Part shown: positions 44,774-52,597 of the stretch, piece after piece | How positions within the stretch are numbered: position 1 is the first letter of the stretch | How the letters are laid out: each line of letters opens with the position of its first letter | From: CAVRZR01 sp964354215 | Lineage (GTDB): Bacteria > Actinomycetota > Coriobacteriia > Anaerosomatales > CAVRZR01 | Length of the DNA stretch: 64,000 nt | Assembly (NCBI GenBank): GCA_964354215.1 | Contig: CAYGYT010000002.1 | Coordinates: 1 to 64,000, forward strand | Reading direction: 5' to 3' | Position numbers and translations under genes: made by a program | The notes under the pieces: model-generated | Told to the model about the DNA's origin: nothing | The model's database searches: none | Seen by the model: the letters and a program-made list of their open reading frames with translations, nothing else

Positions 44774-45964
44774 ATGCCGCCATCACGAGTGGCACGAAGG
44801 GAGAGGGCCCGCGCCCAGCGCAGGAAGGCCCTTCGCCTCGGCATCGCCGTGTTCGCGGTCGTTGCAGTCGCGGCATCGATAGCCATCATCGCTCGCTCTG
44901 TCTCCGACGCGACTGACGGTGCCCGGCTCACTGTGCGAGCGCGGTCGGCGCCAACCGCTCCTGCCCCCTCGTCCGCTGCGCAATCTGTCGACGGTCCGAG
45001 CGCCCACGACACCACCACGTCGCCCGACGGCGAGTCGTTCCTCGCCTACTCGCCCACCCCCGCGTCCGCCGACACGACGCTCGTCGAGGTCCCGAGTGTT
45101 GTAGGCCGCACGCTCCCAGATGCACGGACACTGCTCGCTGCAGCCGACCTGAAGGCCGACGTGGACTCCGGGGCGGGCTCGCTCGGGTCGACCAAAGGAG
45201 TGCGGCCACGTACCCCTCCAGGCGGCCTTCGAGTGCGCTCCCAGCAGCCCGAAGCAGGCAGCATTTCGGTTGCCGGAGCGACGGTGGCGCTCTCACTGGG
45301 CGGTCAGCGTGCCGTTCCGACGAAAGCTGCGGCACTCCCCACCGTGGTCGTCTGCATCGACCCGGGCCACCAGTCCCACTCGAACACGGCGAAAGAGCCC
45401 ATAGGACCCGGTTCGAGGACTCTCAAACCGAAGGTCACCGGCGGTGCTACCGGGGTGAGCACGCGAGTCCCCGAATACGAGGTTGCGCTCCAGATCTCTA
45501 TGAACGTCCGCGCCCGCCTGAGGCGCGCAGGTGTGAAGGTTGTCATGACGAGGACGACGAACGACGTGAACCTCTCGAACTCCCAACGAGCGCAAGTGGC
45601 GAACCGAGCGCGGGCGGCGCTCTTCTTGCGCATCCACGCGAACGGCAGCTCCGATGCTCGCCAGGCGGGGATCAGCACGCTGTACCCGGCTGTGACGCGG
45701 TGGACCAAGGCGACGTCCGGTCCGAGCAGACGCGCGGCCCTCTCGGTGGAACGCGCCGTCCTCGCTTCCACGTCTGCGCCGAGCGACGGGGTCCATGCTC
45801 GGTCGGATCTCGCCGGCTTCAACTGGTGTACCCGTCCCTCGATACTTGTTGAATGCGGCTACCTCTCGAACCCCGTCGAAGACAAGCTCCTCACGAGCCC
45901 CAAGTACCAGGACAAGGTTGCTGCGGGGATTGCTGCGGGGGTCCTTCGGTATCTCGGACGCTAG
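44774..45964 (+). CDS. N-acetylmuramoyl-L-alanine amidase with PASTA-like domain
   Basis: A 396-residue cell-wall hydrolase. Order: Arg-rich N-terminus, one membrane anchor (LGIAVFAVVAVAASIAIIA), Ser/Thr/Pro-rich linker, a PASTA-like domain (VEVPSVVGRTLPDARTLL), and a C-terminal Amidase_3 catalytic domain (VVCIDPGHQSHSN, VPEYEVALQI, RIHANGSSD, LVECGYLSNPVED) with the zinc-binding His/Glu residues. It cleaves the MurNAc-L-Ala bond outside the membrane. ATG 44774 follows TGAGGAG; frames upstream run through the tRNA scar and are not used. It starts only 11 bp after the tRNA 3'-end duplicate. Confidence 0.93.
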   Translation: MPPSRVARRERARAQRRKALRLGIAVFAVVAVAASIAIIARSVSDATDGARLTVRARSAPTAPAPSSAAQSVDGPSAHDTTTSPDGESFLAYSPTPASADTTLVEVPSVVGRTLPDARTLLAAADLKADVDSGAGSLGSTKGVRPRTPPGGLRVRSQQPEAGSISVAGATVALSLGGQRAVPTKAAALPTVVVCIDPGHQSHSNTAKEPIGPGSRTLKPKVTGGATGVSTRVPEYEVALQISMNVRARLRRAGVKVVMTRTTNDVNLSNSQRAQVANRARAALFLRIHANGSSDARQAGISTLYPAVTRWTKATSGPSRRAALSVERAVLASTSAPSDGVHARSDLAGFNWCTRPSILVECGYLSNPVEDKLLTSPKYQDKVAAGIAAGVLRYLGR

Positions 45965-46005
45965 CTCAGCCGACGCTGATTCCCTAGAACTACGGAGGTC
46001 GACGC

Positions 46006-47040
46006 GTGAGAGTCCTCGTGACCGGAGGCGCGGGCTACATCGGCTCGGTGAGTGTGCGCGAGCTCCTCGACTCGGGCCACGACGCGGTCGTGCTGGACAC
46101 GCTCGAGCGAGGGCATCGCGCGGCCGTTGACGAGAGGGCTGAGTTCCTCGAGGGCTCGGTCGCTGATTCGGCAGTCCTGGATCAGGCGCTCCGCGGATGC
46201 GACGCCGTGTTGCACCTCGCGGGCTACATCGAGGTGGCGGAGTCGCAGCGCGATCCGGCGAAGTACTTTCGCGGCAACGTCTCCGCGCCTCTTGTCATGC
46301 TCGATGCGATGCTTCGCCACCGCGTCCCCAGACTCGTCTTCTCATCCACCGCAGCGGTGTACGGGGAACCTGCGACGATTCCTATCGACGAGGCGTCCGA
46401 GCTCCGACCACTCAACGCCTACGGCGCAAGCAAGCTCATGTTCGAGGAGTGCCTTGGGTGGTACGAGCGGGCCTACGGTCTGCGATCGATCCGGCTGCGA
46501 TACTTCAACGTCGCCGGTGCCTGGCCGGATGGGTCGCTCGGCGAGGCACACGACCCGGAGACGCATATCATCCCGAGGATCCTCGACTCGATCGCCTCCG
46601 GCACACGCACGTTCGAGGTCTTCGGCAACGACTACCCGACCCCCGATGGAACGTGCATACGCGACTACATCCACGTGAGCGACCTAGCCCTCGCGCACCG
46701 CCTGGCTCTCGAGACGCTCGCAGGCTCCGTCGGCGAGTCCGCCGGTGCCGACTCTGGCGGCGTGTTCAACCTCGGCAACGGCAACGGCTACAGCAATCTC
46801 GAGGTCGTGCGCGCATGCGCCGAAGCGACCGGCGAGGACGTCGAGATAGTGTTCGGGCCTCGCCGAGAAGGAGACCCGGCCGTCCTTGTCGCGTCCTCCA
46901 TGCGCGCTCGGACCGTCCTCGGCTGGACCCCGGCTCGGCCGGACCTCCCCGAGATCGTCGCAGATGCCTGGCGCTGGCATCGCACGCACCCCGGCGGGTA
47001 CCGTCCCGCGGGGGTTACGCCGGCAGAGGCGTCACGCTAG
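46006..47040 (+). CDS. galE: UDP-glucose 4-epimerase
   Basis: A 344-residue short-chain dehydrogenase-type epimerase interconverting UDP-glucose and UDP-galactose (or HexNAc forms). The NAD site is VTGGAGYIGS; catalytic residues lie in FSSTAAVYG and in YGASK (Tyr-x-x-x-Lys). LRYFNVAGAWPDG is the GalE signature. Start GTG 46006 follows ACGGAGG. Its TAG stop forms part of the -10 of the tRNA-Val promoter. Confidence 0.92.
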   Translation: MRVLVTGGAGYIGSVSVRELLDSGHDAVVLDTLERGHRAAVDERAEFLEGSVADSAVLDQALRGCDAVLHLAGYIEVAESQRDPAKYFRGNVSAPLVMLDAMLRHRVPRLVFSSTAAVYGEPATIPIDEASELRPLNAYGASKLMFEECLGWYERAYGLRSIRLRYFNVAGAWPDGSLGEAHDPETHIIPRILDSIASGTRTFEVFGNDYPTPDGTCIRDYIHVSDLALAHRLALETLAGSVGESAGADSGGVFNLGNGNGYSNLEVVRACAEATGEDVEIVFGPRREGDPAVLVASSMRARTVLGWTPARPDLPEIVADAWRWHRTHPGGYRPAGVTPAEASR

Positions 47041-47043
47041 AAT
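47015..47043 (+). promoter_or_regulatory. Promoter of tRNA-Val inside the end of galE
   Basis: TTACGC (47015-47020), 17-bp spacer, TAGAAT (47038-47043). The first three bases of the -10 are the galE stop codon. The tRNA begins 27 bp later. Confidence 0.6.
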
Positions 47044-47069
47044 ATCCCTCGCCGTTCTTGCGGCCACAC

Positions 47070-47144
47070 GGGCGATTGGCTCAGGGGGAGAGCGCTTCCT
47101 TCACACGGAAGAGGTCGTTGGTTCAAATCCAACATCGCCCACCA
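47070..47144 (+). tRNA. tRNA-Val (CAC)
   Basis: A 75-nt gene with encoded CCA. Acceptor GGGCGAT pairs with ATCGCCC, discriminator A, anticodon stem CTTCC/GGAAG with loop TTCACAC, giving CAC. The T-loop is TTCAAAT. All arms fold. Confidence 0.97.
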
Positions 47145-47152
47145 GCATACGC

Positions 47153-47180
47153 AGGGCCCCGGCACACGCCGGGGCCCTTT
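47153..47180 (+). terminator. Terminator after tRNA-Val
   Basis: A perfect 11-bp GC stem (47153-47163 with 47168-47178) with loop ACAC, followed by TT. Confidence 0.8.
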
Positions 47181-47191
47181 CGCTCGACGGA

Positions 47192-47512
47192 ATGGCCGGC
47201 GGCTCCCACATCGCCGCCGAGAAGGCACGCCTCGATTTCGCCTGGGACGGGATCATCTCCGCGGCCTTTCCCACGCTTCGCGGTGAGCCGGAGAGGCTCG
47301 TGCGAGACGACCTTCTCATCGCGAGCTACTACCTCGACGAGGCGACCGAACGTCGCGCATGGTGCATCGACGGGTTCGCGGAGGTCCCGTGCGGGGGAAC
47401 GCGCCTGCGTCGCACATCGGAGGTGGGCGAGGTCGAACTCAAGCGCGAGGACCCGGGGCGAAGTCGGGAGCGCATCGAGATACGCTTGGCCGACCCGTGG
47501 CTGGGCCTGTAG
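47192..47512 (+). CDS. Small hypothetical protein
   Basis: A 106-residue, Arg/Glu-rich soluble protein (MAGGSHIAAEKARLDFAWDG ... IRLADPWLGL) starting at ATG 47192, just after the tRNA-Val terminator. There is no good ribosome site and no family I recognise. Codon third positions are GC-rich as in real genes here, and the frame is complete with a plausible stop. It ends 18 bp before the stop of the convergent reductase gene. Confidence 0.5.
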   Translation: MAGGSHIAAEKARLDFAWDGIISAAFPTLRGEPERLVRDDLLIASYYLDEATERRAWCIDGFAEVPCGGTRLRRTSEVGEVELKREDPGRSRERIEIRLADPWLGL

Positions 47513-47530
47513 GCCGCGGCGGCAGAGCGT

Positions 47531-48886
47531 CTATCCGGCCGCCCACGCAAGCGCTTCGCAGAAGGCCGGGTGAATGCCGACCGTTTGCCCGAGCTGCTCC
47601 TGCGTCACCCCCGCACGCAGGCCTACTTCCAAGGCGTAGATCAGATCGCTCGCCGAAGGCGCCGCGATGGCCCCGCCGATGAGGCGTCCTGAGGCCTCGT
47701 CAAAGACGAGCTTCGCGAACCCGTCCCGCTCCTCTTCGATGATCGCGGCTGCCACGTACTCGAACGGCTGCTTCGACACGCGGGCCGTGATGCCCGCACG
47801 CTCCGCGGCCTCGGCAGTGAGGCCCACCTGGGCGAGCTGGGGGGCGGCGAACGTCGTCGTCGGCACGGTGCTCGTGTCGATTGCGCCAGGCTCGCCGGAG
47901 ACTATCGAGCGAGCGATCGCGTGGCCCTCGAGGTTCGCCACCGGTGTCTGCATCATCCCGCCCGCCGCATCCCCACAGGCCCATACACGCGGATTGCTGG
48001 TGCGCAGATACTGGTCCAGCACGAGACGACCGCGAGCGTCCGTGTCGACACCGCCCGCGGCGAGATCCAGCCCATCGAGAGCGGGAGCGCGGCCAACGGC
48101 CACGAGCACGCGCTCGAACACCTCCGCGAGAGGGCTTCCGGCATGCGACCGGATCGTAGCTGAGATGCCGTTGTCGCCCTGTTCCAATGCGGTGACGGTC
48201 GTCTCCGAAAGGATTGTGGCACCGAGGTGCGTCAGCCGACCCTCGGCAACCGTCGAGAGGTCCGAGTCGAGCATGTCGAGGAGCCGGGGCCCGTGCGTCA
48301 CGAAGGTGACCCGCGAACCAAGCGAAGCGAAGATCGTCCCCAGCTCCACTCCCACGAAGCCGCCCCCCACGACGAGCAGCGACGAAGGGACTACCTGGTA
48401 GCGCAGAGCTGCCTCGCTCGTGTCCGCGAGTTCGGCGCCGGGTAGACGGGGCACGACGGGAACCGAGCCTGTCGCGATGACGATGTGGTCGGGTTTGTAG
48501 CGCCGACCTCCCGATTCGATCTCGTCTGCAGCGACGAAACGGGTGTCGTTCGATTTCACGAGCGCGACCCCGCGCGCTGTGAGCAACGCCTCCTGGTCGC
48601 CCGCGTACGTTTCCTGCGCGTGCCATTTCCAGGCGAGCGCGCCTTGCCAGTCAGCTTGCGTGTCTCCCTCGACCGTGCCGCGTGCGCGCGCCGCGCCGAT
48701 CTCGCGTATGGTGCGGGCCGTCGCATAGAGTGCCTTCTTGGGAACGCACCCGCGCCACAGGCACGTTCCGCCGACACGGTCGCGTTCGGCGACGGTCACG
48801 TCCCATCCCGCCGACGAAAGGCTGCGCGCGCATGCGGTACCCGCGGTACCCGAGCCGACTATGAAGACGCTCCCTGTCGTCGCCAT
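47531..48886 (-). CDS. Class I pyridine nucleotide-disulfide oxidoreductase
   Basis: A 451-residue FAD/NAD(P) flavoenzyme of the lipoamide dehydrogenase / glutathione / mercuric reductase superfamily. The FAD motif is VFIVGSGTAGTACA, the redox disulfide GGTCLWRGCVPKKAL, the NAD(P) motif LLVVGGGFVGVELG, and the second FAD motif is VWACGDAAG. The C-terminal dimer domain ends with GIHPAFCEAL, holding the active-site His. There is no N-terminal HMA domain, and 2-oxoacid dehydrogenase genes are absent nearby, so the disulfide substrate is unknown. It is divergent from the ABC-F gene with 43 bp between. Confidence 0.88.
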   Translation of the reverse strand: MATTGSVFIVGSGTAGTACARSLSSAGWDVTVAERDRVGGTCLWRGCVPKKALYATARTIREIGAARARGTVEGDTQADWQGALAWKWHAQETYAGDQEALLTARGVALVKSNDTRFVAADEIESGGRRYKPDHIVIATGSVPVVPRLPGAELADTSEAALRYQVVPSSLLVVGGGFVGVELGTIFASLGSRVTFVTHGPRLLDMLDSDLSTVAEGRLTHLGATILSETTVTALEQGDNGISATIRSHAGSPLAEVFERVLVAVGRAPALDGLDLAAGGVDTDARGRLVLDQYLRTSNPRVWACGDAAGGMMQTPVANLEGHAIARSIVSGEPGAIDTSTVPTTTFAAPQLAQVGLTAEAAERAGITARVSKQPFEYVAAAIIEEERDGFAKLVFDEASGRLIGGAIAAPSASDLIYALEVGLRAGVTQEQLGQTVGIHPAFCEALAWAAG

Positions 48887-48929
48887 TCCGCACCCCTCTG
48901 CAGATGGACCCCTCTGGTAGACTGTCGCG

Positions 48930-50933
48930 GTGATTATCTCCCTCGACAAGGTCACGAAAACCTTCGGTGACCGAGTCCTCTTTGCCGAGGCAAGCTTGAG
49001 GGTGAGCGCCCGCGGACGCGTCGCGCTCGTCGGGCCGAACGGCGCGGGCAAGACCACGCTCCTCGAAATCGCAGCCGGTGAGCAGGAGCCCGACTCCGGA
49101 ACCGTGACCCTGGTCAAAGACGCGGTCATCGGGTACCTCAAGCAAGAAGCCATCGAGATGGCCGGCCGCTCGGTACTCGCAGAGGCGCTCACGGCAGCAG
49201 AGCATGTGACCTCTCTGGAGCACCGTCTCAAGGTCCTCGAGGAGGACATCTCCTCGGCAGACTCCGGCCCCGATCAGGAGCGCCTCCTATCGGAATACGG
49301 CCGCTTGCGAGAACGGTTCGAGACGCTGGGGGGCTACACGATCGAAGCGGAGGCTCGGGCGGTACTGACCGGGCTCGGCTTCTCCGAGAGCGACTTGAGA
49401 CGTGACTCCTCCGAGTTCTCGGGCGGGTGGCTCATGCGCCTTGCGCTCGCGAAGCTGCTCCTGCAGCAGCCTGACGTGCTCCTGCTCGACGAGCCGACGA
49501 ACCATCTCGACCTCGAGTCCGTCACCTGGCTCGAGGGGTTCTTGCGCTCCTACGAGGGTGCCGTGATCCTCGTCAGCCACGACCGGGCGTTCATGGACGG
49601 CCTCGTGGACCACGTGGCCGAGATCGACCTCCACCGAGTGACGGTCTATGCCGGTTCGTACGGCGACTACGAACAACAGCGCGCCCTCGCACTCGAGCAG
49701 CTACAGGCCGCCTACGACGCGCAGCAGCGCGAGATAGCGCACATGCAGAAGTTCATCGACCGTTTTCGCTACAAGGACACCAAAGCGCGGCAGGTCCAGG
49801 ACCGCGTGAAGAAACTCGAGAAGATCGAACGCATCGAGCTTCCGGAAGGCCGCAAGAAGGTGAAGTTCCGCTTCCCGCAGCCTCCTCGCACGGGAGAGCT
49901 CGTCATGGATCTTCGGGACGTTCGCAAGGCGTACGGCGACAATGTTGTATACGAGGGGATCGACCTAGCGTTGTACCGCGGTGACAAGGTAGCGCTCGTT
50001 GGTCCCAACGGGGCCGGGAAGTCGACGCTTCTCAAGCTGCTCGCCGGAGCGATCGAGCCTGACGGCGGAGCTCGGATTCTCGGCGTGCACGTAGACGTGG
50101 CGTACTTCGCCCAGCACCAACTCCAGTCCCTCGATATGCGCGCCACCGTGTTCGGCGAGATCGACAACGTCGCTCCCGGGTGGACGCAGGCGGAGGTACG
50201 GAGCCTTGCAGGCGCGTTCCTCTTCACGGGAAACGATGTCGACAAGAAGGTGAGCGTGCTGTCGGGAGGGGAGCGAGGACGGCTCGCTTTGGCAAAGATG
50301 CTCGTCAAACCGGCCCCGTTCCTCTGTCTTGACGAGCCCACCAACCACTTGGATATCGCGTCGAGCGATGTGCTCGAACAGGCACTGCTCGCCTTCCGGG
50401 GCACACTCGCCCTTATCACCCACGACCGGCACCTCATCAGAGCGGTCGCGAACAAGGTGATCGAAGTGCGAGACGGTCGGCTGGTGGTGTTCGACGGTGA
50501 CTACGACTACTACCTCTTCAAGCGTGCTGAACGAGAGAAGGCCGACGCAGATTCAGCGCCTTCGACTCCTCCTCGCGGCACACGTCCCACCGCAGCTCCC
50601 GGTCAGGCACGTCCGGAATCCGATAGTGCGGTCAGCGGACCGAAGACCCGCGAGCAGAAGCGGGCTGAGGCCGAAGCGCGGAACCGTGCGTACCAAGCGA
50701 CGCGAGAACGCAAAGAACGCCTCGCTTCGCTCGACGTCCGCCTCCAGGAGGCGCAGGCGCATCACGCGAAACTCTTGGAGCGCATGGCAGATCCGGCCTT
50801 CTATGAGAACCGCGCCGCGTTCTCAGCGGCCATGGAGGAGTACTCAGAGCTCAGAGGGGAGCTTCCTCGGCTTGAGGAGGAGTGGCTCTCCCTCACGCAG
50901 GAGATCGAGGACCTTGAGTCGAATGAACTCTAG
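48930..50933 (+). CDS. ABC-F family ATP-binding protein
   Basis: A 667-residue soluble protein with two ABC ATPase domains and no membrane segments. Walker A: GPNGAGKTTL and GPNGAGKSTL; signatures FSGGWLMRLALAKLL and LSGGERGRLALAKML; Walker B LLLDEPTNHLDL and LCLDEPTNHLDI. A charged linker between them and a C-terminal coiled coil (from KTREQKRAEAEARNRAYQ) match Uup/YdiF-type ABC-F proteins that act on ribosomes. GTG 48930 lies only about 8 bp after a TAGACT hexamer (48917-48922), so the mRNA may be leaderless. Confidence 0.93.
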   Translation: MIISLDKVTKTFGDRVLFAEASLRVSARGRVALVGPNGAGKTTLLEIAAGEQEPDSGTVTLVKDAVIGYLKQEAIEMAGRSVLAEALTAAEHVTSLEHRLKVLEEDISSADSGPDQERLLSEYGRLRERFETLGGYTIEAEARAVLTGLGFSESDLRRDSSEFSGGWLMRLALAKLLLQQPDVLLLDEPTNHLDLESVTWLEGFLRSYEGAVILVSHDRAFMDGLVDHVAEIDLHRVTVYAGSYGDYEQQRALALEQLQAAYDAQQREIAHMQKFIDRFRYKDTKARQVQDRVKKLEKIERIELPEGRKKVKFRFPQPPRTGELVMDLRDVRKAYGDNVVYEGIDLALYRGDKVALVGPNGAGKSTLLKLLAGAIEPDGGARILGVHVDVAYFAQHQLQSLDMRATVFGEIDNVAPGWTQAEVRSLAGAFLFTGNDVDKKVSVLSGGERGRLALAKMLVKPAPFLCLDEPTNHLDIASSDVLEQALLAFRGTLALITHDRHLIRAVANKVIEVRDGRLVVFDGDYDYYLFKRAEREKADADSAPSTPPRGTRPTAAPGQARPESDSAVSGPKTREQKRAEAEARNRAYQATRERKERLASLDVRLQEAQAHHAKLLERMADPAFYENRAAFSAAMEEYSELRGELPRLEEEWLSLTQEIEDLESNEL

Positions 50934-50946
50934 AGTTCACCGGGGG

Positions 50947-50966
50947 TTTGTAACAATGTTTACAAT
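50947..50966 (+). promoter_or_regulatory. Upstream palindromic operator of the nuo operon
   Basis: TTGTAAC-N4-TTTACAA, an AT-rich imperfect palindrome in GC-rich DNA, overlapping the -35 of the nuo promoter. Together with the second site it suggests repression by one dimeric regulator. Rex is a candidate by length (7-4-7) and by known control of nuo genes in other Actinobacteria, but the half-site differs from TTGTGAA. Confidence 0.65.
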
Positions 50967-50988
50967 CGGGGAGCGTTCTCGCTAGAAT
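50959..50988 (+). promoter_or_regulatory. Promoter of the nuo operon
   Basis: TTTACA (50959-50964), 18-bp spacer, TAGAAT (50983-50988). It predicts a leader of about 110 nt before nuoA, containing the second operator. Confidence 0.65.
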
Positions 50989-51056
50989 GCGACAACCCCA
51001 CGGGGAGAGGGCGGGGCGGAAACCTTCTTCACCTGCAAGATGCTCTGACCGGCACG

Positions 51057-51079
51057 GTTTGTAACAGCTAGTTACAAAC
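51057..51079 (+). promoter_or_regulatory. Second palindromic operator in the nuo leader
   Basis: GTTTGTAAC-N5-GTTACAAAC, perfect 9-bp arms. Its centre is about 112 bp downstream of the first site and about 40 bp before nuoA, a spacing that would allow looping or a roadblock. Confidence 0.75.
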
Positions 51080-51107
51080 TATCGGACATCGGCCGCGGGA
51101 GGATGCG

Positions 51108-51476
51108 GTGCAGGCGACGGGTTCGTCGGGTTTGCTTTTCGTACTCGGGGCGGCTCTCGCCGCCGCGGGGTTCATCGGCGTGGTCTTCCTCGCGAACGCC
51201 GCGCTCTCGCCCCGCAAGCCGACTCCACTCAAGGTCGAGCCGTACGAGTGCGGCATGGAGCCGCAAGGCTACCCGTGGGGGGTCGTGCGCCTTCGTTTCG
51301 CGGCTATCGCCATGGTGTTCGTCCTCTTTGACGCCGAGAGCGCGCTGCTCCTCTCCGTCGCAAGCGCGCTGCGTGGCTCTTGGGTGGCGGCGGTTGAGAT
51401 CGGCGCCTTTGCTGCATTCCTGGCGTTCGGCCTCTTCTACGCGTGGCGAAAGGGAGCGCTCGAGTGGCGCTCGTAG
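51108..51476 (+). CDS. nuoA: NADH-quinone oxidoreductase subunit A
   Basis: A 122-residue membrane subunit of complex I with three helices. The conserved loop is PYECGMEPQG, followed by FVLFDAESALLLSVA. Start GTG 51108 follows GGGAGG. First gene of an operon with tightly packed or overlapping genes through nuoN. It overlaps nuoB by 13 bp. Confidence 0.95.
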   Translation: MQATGSSGLLFVLGAALAAAGFIGVVFLANAALSPRKPTPLKVEPYECGMEPQGYPWGVVRLRFAAIAMVFVLFDAESALLLSVASALRGSWVAAVEIGAFAAFLAFGLFYAWRKGALEWRS

Positions 51477-52063
51477 ACCGCCTCGGCGAAGCCCTGGGCC
51501 GCAACCAAGGGGGGCTGATCCTCACCTCCGTGGACGCACTCGTGGGCTGGTCGCGAGGCCAGTCGTTGTGGGCGATGCCCATGGGTACGGCGTGCTGTGC
51601 GATGGAGCTCATTGCCGCTTCATTCAACAAGTTCGACTTCGATCGCTTCGGCACGTTCCCGCGCCCTGATCCGCGGCACACAGACGTTATGGTCGTCGCA
51701 GGAACGATCACGCGGAAGATGGCGCCGGCCGTCAAGCGGCTCTACGAGCAGATGCCCGACCCGAAGTGGGTGGTCGCGATGGGCAACTGCGCGGTGTCGG
51801 GCGGCATCTTCTACTACGACACGTACTCGGTGGTACGCGGGGTCGACGAGTTTCTGCCGGTGGATGTGTACATCGCTGGCTGTCCTCCGCGGCCCGAGTC
51901 TCTCCAGGACGGGATCCTGCGCCTGCGCGAGCTCGTCCGGACTGAGTCGCTTGCCCCGGGAGTCCGTCATGAGCGCACGCTCGTTTTGCCGTTCGAACCC
52001 GACCGCGCCGAGTCCCCATCGGCGATCGAGACAGCGAAGCCGGGGTCGGGTGACAGAACGTGA
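51464..52063 (+). CDS. nuoB: NADH-quinone oxidoreductase subunit B
   Basis: A 199-residue subunit carrying the terminal cluster N2 near the quinone site. The ligands are the double cysteine in GTACCAMELIA, then NCAVSGG and GCPPRPE. GTG 51464 is chosen (ALVDRLGEALG start, GGGAG upstream); GTG 51443 is possible. The ~35 C-terminal residues are variable. The stop overlaps nuoC (GTGA). Confidence 0.95.
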   Translation: MALVDRLGEALGRNQGGLILTSVDALVGWSRGQSLWAMPMGTACCAMELIAASFNKFDFDRFGTFPRPDPRHTDVMVVAGTITRKMAPAVKRLYEQMPDPKWVVAMGNCAVSGGIFYYDTYSVVRGVDEFLPVDVYIAGCPPRPESLQDGILRLRELVRTESLAPGVRHERTLVLPFEPDRAESPSAIETAKPGSGDRT

Positions 52064-52521
52064 AGCTCGATGACCTGCGCGCACACATATGCGACCTGCA
52101 CCCCGATCTGTGCCCGCTCTTCTCGGTGGAGTTCGAGGACGGCACACTCCAGGTCGTGCCGGAGGGTCTTCATGCGGCCGCCGATGATCTGAAGTCGCTC
52201 GGGTTCGACCGCCTCGGCATGGTGACGGCGGTGGACCGGGGGGATGTCTTCACGCTCGTCTACCGCCTCCAGTCCCGTTCGCTCGAGGCGGCGATCTTCC
52301 TCAAGGCAGACGTTTCGCGACTGGAGGCCCGGATCGATTCGCTGTGTGACCTGTGGCCCGCTGCCAACTGGCAGGAGCGTGAGGTCTACGACCTGTTCGG
52401 CATCGTGTTCGAGGGGCACCCCGATCTGCGGCGGATCATGCTTCCTGACGACTGGGAGGGACACCCGCTTCGCAAGGACTACCACGACGCCCGCGTGATA
52501 CCGCGGCCCGACTACATCTGA
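52060..52521 (+). CDS. nuoC: NADH-quinone oxidoreductase subunit C
   Basis: A 153-residue 30-kDa-type subunit of the peripheral arm. The family end is clear: WQEREVYDLFGIVFEGHPDL, RIMLPDDWEGHPLRKDY. Start GTG 52060 overlaps the nuoB stop. A 76-bp spacer with a strong GAGGAGG site separates it from nuoD. Confidence 0.95.
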   Translation: MKLDDLRAHICDLHPDLCPLFSVEFEDGTLQVVPEGLHAAADDLKSLGFDRLGMVTAVDRGDVFTLVYRLQSRSLEAAIFLKADVSRLEARIDSLCDLWPAANWQEREVYDLFGIVFEGHPDLRRIMLPDDWEGHPLRKDYHDARVIPRPDYI

Positions 52522-52597
52522 TCGCCCGCACCGACACACGGAGCGGCGAAGCAGCCGCACAGTCCCCGAGGGTGGCGCACACGAGAGGAGGGATGAG

